Below, in pieces: positions 1-9,682 of a stretch of 64,000 nucleotides of DNA. Under the pieces are notes generated by a model that was given only the letters and a program-made list of their open reading frames with translations, had not been told where the DNA came from and did no database searches. The stretch's first letter is position 1. The number at the start of each line of letters is the position of its first letter. Where the stretch lies: contig CM066913.1 of the NCBI GenBank assembly GCA_033964015.1, positions 3,846,169 to 3,910,168 on the forward strand, given 5' to 3'. Source of the stretch: Scolanthus callimorphus (lineage: Eukaryota > Cnidaria > Anthozoa > Actiniaria > Edwardsiidae). The position numbers and the translations under genes are program-made.

Positions 1-110
1 TTGTTACTGCTGAGGGCCATCAGTTAGAAAACTATCCTGTATGGTTATATATGAAACCCTCGTGAAATAAAGTTTATTGTATTGTACTGCATTGTTTCGT
101 ACAATTCTAG
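1..110 (+). mobile_element. possible 3' tail of a LINE retrotransposon
   Basis: The first ~110 bases end in a polyadenylation-like AATAAAG followed by a TTGTA-rich tail, and resemble the 3' untranslated end typical of cnidarian non-LTR elements. No reverse transcriptase lies inside the window at this end, so this is a weak call from style alone. Confidence 0.3.
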
Positions 111-1373
111 TATTTATAATATGACATTTCTGCATTCGCTGAAGACGGCTCGTAAATTACAAACATTTTAGACATCACTCGTGGTATTTATGCCAAATAT
201 CACTACAAACCATGCTATTACCTATAATAATCCGCGCGAGCTTAAAATCGTGTATTTTAGTTGTTTCGACGACTCGAAGATTCGGATTTAATGAGCTGTC
301 TTCGTCCTGATATTCATACAGTCAATTCCCAAGGGACGCAGCGCATGTGACACGTGATCCCATGACAGGGATCCCGAACTGTAGATCTTAATTGCGTTTT
401 TCCCTATATTTTAGGGCAGCTCTCCGAAAAAGAAGTCGTACTGTAATATGTCTTACTTCTGCGGTTCTAGTCGTCGCATTTTCTACCGGCTTTAGCATTA
501 ATTTAATAGACTTCTTACATGCAATTCAAAACCTATCGATCAATTTTGCTCGATTTTTGTTGGATTGAAGTTCACAAAAATTTGCAAAGGCCACTCCGAA
601 CGCCTGCTCAATTGAAGTTTTTTAAGACACCCAAAAATATTTCCAAAGTTCTCTGTTGGTTGTGCTTCTCTAGCTCACGGTCTGCTGGTTACACTTGATT
701 GTCTTTCATAAATTTTGGATCCTTCAACATTTTCCGCATGCTGGAATGTTGAAGGATTCAAATTAGCAAAGATACAGCGAAGTCGAACCGAACCGACGAT
801 GCAAAACTTACGTTGTTTAGGAATTTCAGGTCAAAAGAATTGTTATTCCATGTCTCATAAGGCGTACGTCGAATTAGGCGTGCAGAAAGTCCGTTGAAAA
901 ACACAAATTCGAATGTTTACAGTCAAGCGACCACGTCTGATAAATTCAAGACGGGCTGCCCTCGCCTCTGATTGGCGGCAGGGGGTGCACCACCAAGTTA
1001 AGACGCTTATATATCGGTCGAGAAAAGCGCTATCGCCTTCAAACTTTCTCTCCAAACATAATTTTGTATGTTCTGTACATCCATGGGGTTTTGGCATTTA
1101 GAGCAAGATTTCAGGAGATAAATTTAGTCACATGACAAGTGAAACCCAAGAATTGTGATGCTTGGGCGCATGATGACCCATTATTAAACTTTTAGAATAC
1201 AGTTTGAATATATTTCAAGAAAGCTTTTTACAAAGAAAGTGGATTTTATAATATTTCAACGATACTTCGGTTTTCAGCAGAAAGCAACTCAACTCGGAGG
1301 GTTTTTTTTGCTTGTTTCTCTTGGCGCGCGCACTTGAATGGCTTCCCAGTCACGTATCACTTGTTTTGCTAAT
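111..1373. other. intergenic DNA, no supported gene
   Basis: I see only short frames without coding character here. No RNA gene, array or long inverted repeat is evident. Confidence 0.5.
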
Positions 1374-1587
1374 GCCTGGTGCACACTTGGACATAACGAC
1401 ATAAGAAAAATATCACGCAAACACAATTTAGTGGTTTGCAAACGTTGAAGTCGACAAAAAATAACATAAGATTGCTTTGGTGAAGTAATCTAATGACGAT
1501 TCATGGAAAATACTGTTAATTTCAATTATTTTCCCATGCTTTTTTCGTTCCAACATGGCGTCGTTATGTCGCTAGTGTGCACCGGGC
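1374..1587. mobile_element. MITE-like inverted-repeat element
   Basis: The left end GCCTGGTGCACAC is matched in inverse by GTGTGCACCGGGC at the right end, and the pairing continues inward through a GTCGTTATGTC/GACATAACGAC stretch. The element is ~214 bp and non-coding. Flanks are AT-rich and a target duplication cannot be fixed. Confidence 0.65.
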
Positions 1588-2087
1588 TTAATTAAAAACA
1601 AATACTGAATGGGCTACAAGCCGTATTAACTAAATGCCCCAATGAAATTCTTAAAATCTGCATTAAGCTGTGATAAACTCAAGATATGGTAATTTCTTTT
1701 TCTGGAGAAAGCGTTTCCGTGACATTTTTAGGCTAGTTGCAGTTTTCTTAAATCTGGTGAAATCATAGGAGCAAAACACTCATAAGCTCACATGTCATTA
1801 TCTAAATTGAATTTCGCACCACACACTTAGAATTCGAGATATCAACTTTAAATGTTCCAATTATGTCCTATTTCTCGCCCTCTAGTGATATTCAAATTCA
1901 TCGTTTTATAGATTATTGCTGAACGTTTCTATGCTAATGAACTGAAACTGTAATTAAGGAGGCTGCTTACACTTTTTTCTGCCCTCGACCACCAAACTTT
2001 GTTTGCCTGCTTTTCAAGTACACAAACCTGTACCGGTCTGAGTTTTCACATGGTTACCCTGGAGGGTTTGAACTTGATAGTAATGTG

Positions 2088-2101
2088 GTTGCTATAGCAA
2101 C
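2088..2101. promoter_or_regulatory. palindromic X-box-like (RFX) motif
   Basis: GTTGCTATAGCAAC is a perfect palindrome that fits the two half-sites bound by RFX factors. No gene start is seen nearby, so function is unproven. Confidence 0.3.
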
Positions 2102-2639
2102 ATTACAACCACACCCTTGTTTATTATTAGGGCCAGTAGACGCGTTGCTCGACCTAAACTTTTAAAATGACACCCCTCACACTGCTGAGTAGCAGACAAT
2201 AATCCCAGCAAGTTTGGAGATAATTCATTGGGCCGATTTTATGATATTCGAGAGGACTTTTTGAGGCGTCAAAATGCCGCAAAGAGTTCCTGTAAAAAGA
2301 ATGGCTGATATTTGCGGAAACGTAGGACCGCTCATCTAAATGGGTTTGCAGTAGCCATTACAGCTGTTTTGAGTATTCTGCGAACTCTTGAGATCGATTT
2401 CCAACCGTCAAACCGCTTTCTGACTTCCGTCAATCAAACTTTGAAACTCTTTGAAATACATAGAATTCAGTTATTCGCTATCCTAGTGAAATGCCCCAAC
2501 ACACAGCATCTTTAACTATCTTTTTCTAGATAAGTGGCCTAACTTACGGTCGGCTAAGACTCAAATTAGACCCGAGAGTTTGATTGACGGAAGCCAGAAC
2601 GCCATTGGAAGTCGAACAGGCGAGAGTTCGCAGAATACT

Positions 2640-2998
2640 CAAAACAGCTGTAAAGGGGCGACCTTATCCTGCCCATAATGCATTGCTCCGTTTTGTTTAC
2701 ATGATTCATTGCAACAGAAACTCTGACTTAATGCAAAGGAATTCTACTTTTCGAGTTTTTCTCCCGTATGGTGTACGGTTAAATGGGTATACCTCCGTGT
2801 AAGAACCATTCCCAGAGGACACCATTATTGTGTTCAGTTCTTATTTCATCATGATTCGTTCTACTACACAAAAGGGGCTTTGTGACGCAACTCGTGAACA
2901 ATACACAGGTTCTTACACGGAGGTAGAGCCGGTTAAATGCACTAAACTGACAAAATAAAGCTTTATGGCGGCGAAGTAGTGCATTATAGGGGGCCGGG
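2640..2998. repeat. dispersed repeat, copy 1 of 4
   Basis: The segment begins near a GCATTGCT motif, continues through a GTTTAC...CATGATTC motif and ends in GGCGGCGAAG followed by GTGCATTATAGG. Related copies are at 8460-8640, 14745-15540 and 21690-21870. Copies bracket both secreted-protein genes. This copy carries a small nested element. Confidence 0.6.
2786..2930. mobile_element. small hAT-like non-autonomous element
   Basis: A terminal inverted repeat with the core TACCTCCGTGTAAGAACC occurs at both ends. GGTTAAATG flanks both sides (2777-2785 and 2931-2939), an 8-9 bp target duplication of the hAT type. The related repeat at 14.8 kb lacks the insertion. Confidence 0.65.
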
Positions 2999-3019
2999 TG
3001 ACTCAGCTAAAGAATCGAA

Positions 3020-3320
3020 CATGTACTGCAAACGAGCATTTCTTGTTTTTCTCACTAGCCGGGCTAATATGAGGTTTATTTGTTGCCCCGGAGCAACGTC
3101 GGCCATCATCACGCGAATCAAATTTTAGAAACAGGATTTAGAGTTTGTTTTGAAGCCGACTGGAGATGATGCGAAATGAAAAAATAGATAAAGGGCTCAC
3201 CCTGCAAGTGATGGAATTTTTCAGGGTGTAAAAGAGAAAGTTTTAATTGTCATTGAACCGAGTCTTAAAACGCGCGTGTTACTACGCATAATAGCGTAGC
3301 GATATTATACCTAGCGATAT
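3020..3320. repeat. left copy of a duplicated non-coding segment
   Basis: This matches 16205-16665 over its length, including the run from the ACGAGCATTTC motif to the TAGCGTAGCGATATTATA motif. The right copy has an extra ~150 bp insertion. It is part of the larger duplicated block that carries the secreted-protein genes. Confidence 0.65.
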
Positions 3321-4967
3321 TATATCCAAACCATGGGCTATAGGATAGTTTACACCTCAGTATTATTGTGGAAACTCTTTTGAACAAGTTTTTGTGTGTA
3401 GTAAATCGGGTTGAAATTGGCTCGTTATTCAGGTAGCAAAACTTCACGAATCACCCTGAAAATCATACTTTATACAGTTAAAAACTACCCGAACCACACT
3501 TTCAATTGTTTATCTTGTTTATCAGTTTTTTTTTTGCTTACCTTCAGACTTCAGACTTTTTTATTCTTACTTTGAAATATTAGTTACAGGAGTGGCTGAT
3601 CTGCAAATAGGCTAACAACTAATCGAGGCGGACATATATTGTGTATCAGGGTTCAATTTATAATAAGATTGAAGAAGAAGAAGAGCTAATAAAAACGATT
3701 ACTATTTTAAACCAGAAAAAAGGAAAGCAGGAAAAGAAAGCATAGTTTTATCGACAGAGAGTCAAGGCCTGTGATTTTTTAGCGCATTCCTGATTTGAGA
3801 GATATCAATGTAGTCATCGTACTTGTATAAAATATCAATTAGGGTGGAATGCAGGTTTTCTTTGAAACGCTTCTTTGGAAGCTCTCGCAAGGTCACTGGT
3901 TTGTGTATGCTCTCTGGTTTGTGTATGCTCTCTGTTCAAGAGACGCGCCGCTAAGTTAGTCCATTTCTAATCTTCGCTTACACACGCAACATGCGCCATC
4001 AATGACAACAAACGGCAAGTGGAGTTTGAAATGCCTGTGCGCAACAAACCTCTACAAAACACTCTTACCAATGAACAATCGACAAAAAATTATGACGCTG
4101 GGTAAAATTATGTATGGGGACGGGTTGATCGATGTCTTTCATAGTCTATGAGAAGGTTCTTATTCAATAGACTAAACAGTGTTTACTAAACTAAGTCGGA
4201 ATAAGAATTACTGTAACAACGAAGAGTGTGTTATGTAAACTATACAAAGAAATGCTAAGCTATATTTAGTGCATTGCCCGATACGAAAAACCACCTGAAC
4301 AAAAAAAACAGCCCGGGCAACCGGGAAAGACAGTGGAAACGTATTCTCCTTGGGACTTCGACTTCCCATCGAATGCAAATGCACATGAACTTGGTGGAGT
4401 GAACTTGGTGGAGTGTGAATATCAACTCGCGAACAAGATGCTCAATTTGCATAAGGCGAGCAAAATAAAACTCAAAATACACAACTTACGTACAAGTGTG
4501 CGCGCTCCTAACCGAAATGAAAGCACTTCTCACTCCACGCATCCATTAAGAAACACTAATTATTCGGCCTAACTGACACAACGTAACTGGCTAGATGGCT
4601 AGGCAAAGGGTGAGTTTTGCAAGTTTTATAGCAATTTTAAATGTCAAGAATAATACGAATGCCGATGTCATTGAGACGATATTGTAAAAGCAGCACAAAA
4701 AGGTGTCAATATTGGCTAGCGACAATTTGGAAACCGAGCATAAACGAGACAAGTGAAGGTAAATGGTTGTAATAAAACAATTGTCTCCCGAAGTGTGTAA
4801 AGATTTCTTATTGTACATAAAACTAATAAAAATGTGCATACGCCATTCATTCGAGATAAAAAGACGCGCTCTATCATAACACAAAAAAACACTCATATTT
4901 CAATCAAAGTACGTCATAGAAAAATGCCATGCACTTTATTTTCAAAGGGCGATTTAATTGCGATATA

Positions 4968-5372
4968 GGCCTTTAGCACGCAATATTGATTAATAATATA
5001 TAATAGTTATCAGAAAATGAAATCCAGTATTCAATTCTACACATCCGTATTAATAAAATTGCAAAGTTTGGTGAAGATTGATTGAATACTGGCTGAAATA
5101 TGAATTTTCAAAACTTCGCTTTCTGTCTTATTTTTTAACAAGAAATGTATGGGAAAATACATCGAAACGAGGCTGGACGGGCATCGATGCCTACATTTCT
5201 CTGTAAAAAGTAAGTCAGAACACGAAGTTTTGAAAATTCATATCTCAGTCAGTTTTCAAGTATTCTTTTGAAACTTTGCAGTTTTACTAATTACGATGTG
5301 TAGAATTCGAAAATGGATTTGATTTTCGGATAACTTATATATATGATTAATCAATATTGCGTGATAAAGGCC
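4968..5372. mobile_element. foldback MITE upstream of secreted-protein gene 1
   Basis: The outer ends GGCCTTTAGCACGC and GCGTGATAAAGGCC are inverted, and the arms run about 165 bp. The paralogous upstream region near 19530-19570 has no such element, so this insertion is specific to copy 1. It ends 81 bp before the TATA box. Confidence 0.75.
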
Positions 5373-5453
5373 CATTGAACGAACATATTTGTACTCATAT
5401 AGATCGCTATTATATAAATGACATATTGGTATTGGTTTGCGGCTATAAAAGAA

Positions 5454-5460
5454 GTCCGTG
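5454..5460 (+). promoter_or_regulatory. TATA box of secreted-protein gene 1
   Basis: TATAAAA lies in the sequence GCGGCTATAAAAGAAG, conserved at 19622 in the paralog, and sits ~85 bp before a conserved 5' splice donor. A start near 5485 is inferred. Confidence 0.65.
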
Positions 5461-5484
5461 CATGGGATCAAAGTGTGCAGAAGG

Positions 5485-5544
5485 GGCCATACTCCATTAA
5501 TTGAAGGGTGTTCTACAGTTGAATCTCGTAAAACACTAGTCAAG
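5485..5544 (+). other. 5' untranslated exon of secreted-protein gene 1 (start approximate)
   Basis: The end is a good donor, CAAG followed by GTAAGC, and the same exon and donor occur in the paralog. The next acceptor is CAACAAG directly before the ATG at 5816. The 5' limit is inferred from the TATA box. Confidence 0.55.
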
Positions 5545-5815
5545 GTAAGCACTACCTGCAGCCTGTTTACTTTATGGTAGACGTTTGAGAAAAAGTTAAA
5601 CCTTTTTTCCTATTCATTTGGTCGCGAGTCAAATAATTTGTTGGCAGTCCATCAAAAGGTGTGAAAACGAAAAGCCTCTGGTGTTAGTTTGATACTGTTC
5701 GCCTTCCAAGAGTTTTTCAGACTTTATGAGCTTTCCAGAATTTTTTTAAAATCTCATTTGCTTATATTAGTAGCAATGTATTAAGATTCTTGTTCTATGC
5801 TTTTCTTTCAACAAG

Positions 5816-7672
5816 ATGCGAGTCCCTTTGATTGTTCTGCTGGTTCTTGTCGTGGGTAGCTTTGCAGCAGTTGAGGATATGTTCAAATTTAGAGACGAGA
5901 ATCCAGACGACATGCCAAATCCAGTCCCCGATGCCAGTCTTGATATCAAAGAGCTAGAAGATGATGATAATGGTGGTGGTGGTGATGATGATGACAATGG
6001 TGGAGGTGGTGGCGATGATGATGACAATGGTGGAGGTGGTGGCGATGATGATGACAATGGTGGAGGTGGTGATGATGATGACAATGGTGGGGGTGATGAT
6101 GATGACGATGATGATGATGATGATGACGACAATGGCAAACAGACTACAACAACAGTGCCGCCAACAACAGCGCCTCCGTCACCTCCAACAACAGCGCCTC
6201 CGTCACCTCCAACAACAGCTCCTCCGTCACCTCCAACAACAGCTCCTCCGCCACCTCCAACAACAGCTCCTCCGCCACCTCCAACAACAGCTCCTCCGTC
6301 ACCTCCAACAACAGCTCCTCCGTCACCTCCAACAACAGCTCCTCCGCCACCTCCAACACAGCTCCTCCGTCACCTCCAACAACAGCTCCTCCGCCACCTC
6401 CAACAACAGCTCCTCCGTCACCTCCAACAACAGCTCCTCCGCCACCTCCAACAACAGCTCCTCCGTCACCTCCAACAACAGCTCCTCCGCCACCTCCAAC
6501 AACAGCTCCTCCGTCACCTCCAACAACAGCTCCTCCGTCACCTCCAACAACAGCTCCCCCCTCACCTCCAACAACAGCTCCTCCGTCACCTCCAACAACA
6601 GCTCCTCCGTCACCTCCAACAACAGCTCCTCCGTCACCTCCAACAACAGCTCCTCCGTCACCTCCAACAACAGCTCCTCCCTCACCTCCAACAACAGCTC
6701 CTCCGCCACCTCCAACAACAGCGCCTCCGTCACCTCCAACAACAGCTCCTCCGTCACCTCCAACAACAGCTCCTCCGTCACCTCAAACAACAGCTCCCCC
6801 CTCACCTCCAACAACAGCTCCTCCGTCACCTCCAACAACAGCTCCTCCGTCACCTCCAACAACAGCTCCTCCTACACCTCCAACAACAGCTCCTCCGTCA
6901 CCTCCAACAACAGCTCCTCCGTCACCTCCAACAACTGCTCCCCCCTCACCTCCAACAACAGCTCCTCCGTCACCTCCGACAACTGCTCCTCCGTGTGACC
7001 CACCTCCCCTTCCGTTTAATGTGGTGTCGGCGTATCTGCAGAGATTAGGGCTACTTAGTCACTTTTTTGTTCTAGGGTAAGTCTACCAAGCGACTCACAA
7101 AAGCGGCGTATATGTTTATATTAATTTGGAAATGCTGCAAAGTAGGCACGATCCCCTATTCCACCAAATGCACCGATTCGATCCAATGACACAGGCTAAA
7201 AATAAGAACGCGTGTGGTGAGCAATATCCCAGGTTCTAATTACGCTCCAATGCTCACAAGACAAAAGCTTCAAATCGAGGCTTTCTCCAAGCTCTCATAC
7301 ATTCACAGTATAACTTTAGAAGAGAGCCTCGACTTGAGGTTATTGTTTGTAGGCATTGGAGCGTAATTCGAACATGGCCTATTAGTGGTGCGTTTATTAG
7401 GCAACAATCGAAGGCAGTACGCTAAAATTGCCAGCCTACTCCCAAGTTACTGAACTTAACTGAACTGATTTTCTACCGAAACTATTTGGGTACTTCTAGG
7501 GCACGGAATTTCGGCGATGCTCATTATGTGCTACACTTTCCAATCAGTTGAAACCCATGGCCAGAAGATATCATGTGTGAAGATTTTAAACATTCTAAGA
7601 ATGTTTTATACCTCGTTCTTTGCTTGGCTGTATTCAACACTCACTGATAATTAACAACTATCCCCCAAAGGG

Positions 7673-7703
<31 letters not shown>

Positions 7704-8410
7704 CATCCTGAGGGGGATAGTTGTTTTAGCATATACCAGTAGAATAAAATACCGTCGATTAAAACATCCAATACAGTATCGGTCGCGAAACAAGCTCTAT
7801 TTCATTAAATATGTTGGTATCTAATTCAGGAACCAATCAGAGCGCGCGAAAATGATTATCACTTATTAACAAATAGTCGCCGAAGGCGGCGTGACTAATT
7901 GTTTCACTATAATTGCTCAGTGATGAGCTTTTTTGTTTTGTGTTTTGTTAGATTATTTCACCGTCATAACAAAACACGCAACACCTGCAAACTCCCCATT
8001 CCTGTCAAGTTGCCTCTGATGTTCTTTCTTTTTAATTATTCCAGCTTGTTCGAGTCCAGAGCCACGATCCCACGTCGGCTGTTCGTGGTCCCACCATGCC
8101 CACCTGCGCCACAAAGACCGGCCTTCTTTGCTAATATCTGTCGCGAGTGCCCTGCAGCACCGTATCTCATCAGAGTCGGCCCGGGCTATTATCTTGTCAT
8201 CAAAAACTTCAGATGTTCACCGATTAGGTGTCTGAGGGTGGAGTAGGAAGATGCAGGAAGACATACCGCTATGTGCAATGGCCCCTGTGGGCTGGATGGA
8301 ACTTTTGGTTACGACGATGGGTATGGGCTTACGCAAGAGTCGCCGTTCCTCGGTGTTGTAAATGCGCTGCTTCTCTCAATAATTTCGCCCTAAATTATGG
8401 CAAACGCTAG
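5816..8410 (+). CDS. secreted Asp-rich, mucin-like, Cys/Trp-rich protein, gene 1
   Basis: Two coding exons: 5816-7076 (donor GTAAGT) and 8045-8410 (acceptor TTCCAG, stop TAG). The start [18 protein letters not shown] is a signal peptide. It is followed by an acidic helper segment, Asp4-Asn-Gly repeats ending in ~12 Asp, then about 34 copies of TTAPPSPP, a likely O-glycosylated mucin-like region, and a Cys/Trp-rich C-terminal domain. Two one-base losses break the frame: in one repeat unit near 6358 and in a G-run near 8236, where the paralog has one more G. With both allowed for, the protein would be ~542 residues. I infer secretion to the extracellular matrix or mucus; the family is not recognised. 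The breaks are probably consensus errors, but a decayed gene is not excluded. Confidence 0.75.
6165..6990 (+). repeat. 24-bp coding tandem repeat (TTAPPSPP)
   Basis: The 24-bp unit encodes the octapeptide TTAPPSPP with S/P variation at the sixth position, about 34 times. It is far longer than the ~5 units of the paralog. Long frames in the other phases and strand across this tract are artefacts of the repeat. Confidence 0.85.
7231..7376. mobile_element. palindromic MITE in the gene 1 intron
   Basis: TTACGCTCCAATGC at the left is matched in inverse by GCATTGGAGCGTAA at the right. The paralogous intron lacks it, which explains part of the intron length difference (968 against 446 bp). Confidence 0.6.
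7650..7900. mobile_element. hairpin element with AACAACTATCCCC end, gene 1 intron
   Basis: AACAACTATCCCCC at 7653 is inverted at 7712-7725, and a second inverted block follows to ~7900. A truncated relative lies at 21189-21238 in the gene 2 intron, which places at least part of the insertion before the duplication. Confidence 0.5.
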
Positions 8411-8777
8411 TTTGAGCAAATGTCACTCGAATGAACACATACAGGAGCTGACACATATAGCCATTGGTAGCACACGTCAAATGTTGTGTTGTGTTGTTGC
8501 TTTGTTTTTGTTACGTGATTTATTGTATTGCATCAGAAACTCATGCAAAGGAGTTTCTGTCGCTAAACTGACAAAAAAATGTTTTCTGGTAACGAAAATG
8601 TCGGCGAAGCAGTGCATTATGGGTATTGTGAGTCGGCTTCAATACGTTGGCCCAACCACAACGGAATTCAAAGATTCTGTAATCACAAATCGGCTATGAA
8701 AACCAACAAAAAAAACCTGTGAAGTTTCCATCCATTTCAATAGTGCGCTAAGACTCGTGTTCTCTTGTTTTATCTAA

Positions 8778-8932
8778 ACTAGATAATTGTAACTCTTTAC
8801 TCTATGGCCCTCCACAACATGTTGGACAAAACTACAATATGTTCGAAATGCTGCAACTCGTTTGATATTTAGATCAAACAAATATGATAATGTTACACCT
8901 ATGCTAAAGCAGCTTCATTGGCTTTAGACTTC
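8778..8932 (+). pseudogene. LINE reverse transcriptase C-terminal fragment
   Basis: One frame reads KLQYVRNAATRLIF followed by YDNVTPMLKQLHWL, the conserved block after the RT core of CR1/L2/Jockey-like non-LTR elements. It is a short remnant with no intact frame. Confidence 0.7.
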
Positions 8933-9264
8933 TTGCAGCCCCTTCTTCGGCGAACGTCTGTATGTCGGGGGAAATGTTTTTTTTTTTTTGCCCGCTGCGC
9001 GCTTCGATTTGTTTACAGTGTCGAGTTACCCAGGAAAAGGAGAGACGCGCCACGGGGGGAGAAACGCCGAAAGAAGGACGCTTGACGTATCCGTTAGGGT
9101 ATAAAATTCACAACTGCTATCTCTTAGGGGTGTCCAAGAGTGTCTGCTAACCTTTAGGGCGTCTCACGCCAAAGGTGACATGGAATTTCAGCGACAACAG
9201 AATAAATTGTTTCAACTTGATGGTACTTCCAAGGACCGCTATAACATTGGGAGTTTCGACATCC

Positions 9265-9380
9265 AATTTGCTATCTCTTAGGGGTAAAATTCAGTGTTGG
9301 TCACACTTAATTTGCTATCTCTTAGGGGTAAAATTCAATGTTGGTCACACCCAATTTGCTATCCCTTAGGGTTAAAATCA
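9265..9380. repeat. three-unit 45-bp tandem repeat
   Basis: AATTTGCTATCTCTTAGGGG starts units at 9265, 9310 and ~9355, each followed by a TAAAATTCA...TTGGTCACAC motif. Non-coding. A partial relative lies just upstream at 9115. Confidence 0.65.
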
Positions 9381-9682
9381 ATTTTCCCGACAAGCACTGC
9401 CGCCTATTTTTATGGGGAATCCCCCCGGGAATATCAATTATCCTCCGGAGGATATAGCAGGGTACTTTTCATGTGCAAAGGTACTGTTCGACCACAACAG
9501 AAAAATTCGCCAAAAACTGCCGATTTGCCGATGCTGCAGGAAATTCCCCCAGCTGCATATATACGAAGGCTATTACAATAATGCTAAAACTGGTGCAAAA
9601 TGCGACGACTAGAACCTTAGAACTAAGACTTATTACAGTCCGACTTATTTTTAGGAGTGCTACCTAAATAAAAAAATAATAT

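Larger units (their letters stand above)
2640..8640 (+). repeat. left copy of a ~6-7 kb segmental duplication
   Basis: Ordered matches to 14740-21870 include the bracketing repeats, the 3.0 kb segment, the pre-promoter segment (4590-4760 against 19170-19350), promoter, untranslated exon and both coding exons. The offset is ~12-14 kb and varies because different MITEs have entered each copy. Confidence 0.75.

Noticed and set aside
6144..6862. Minus-strand Leu/Glu repeat frames (LLLEVTEE)
   Set aside because: Antisense shadow of the same 24-bp repeat, with no splice or start context.
5961..6998. Long plus-strand frame reading SSVTSNNS or QQQLLRHL repeats
   Set aside because: It is the [14 protein letters not shown] repeat read in another phase; the signal-peptide frame and the paralog identify the true phase.
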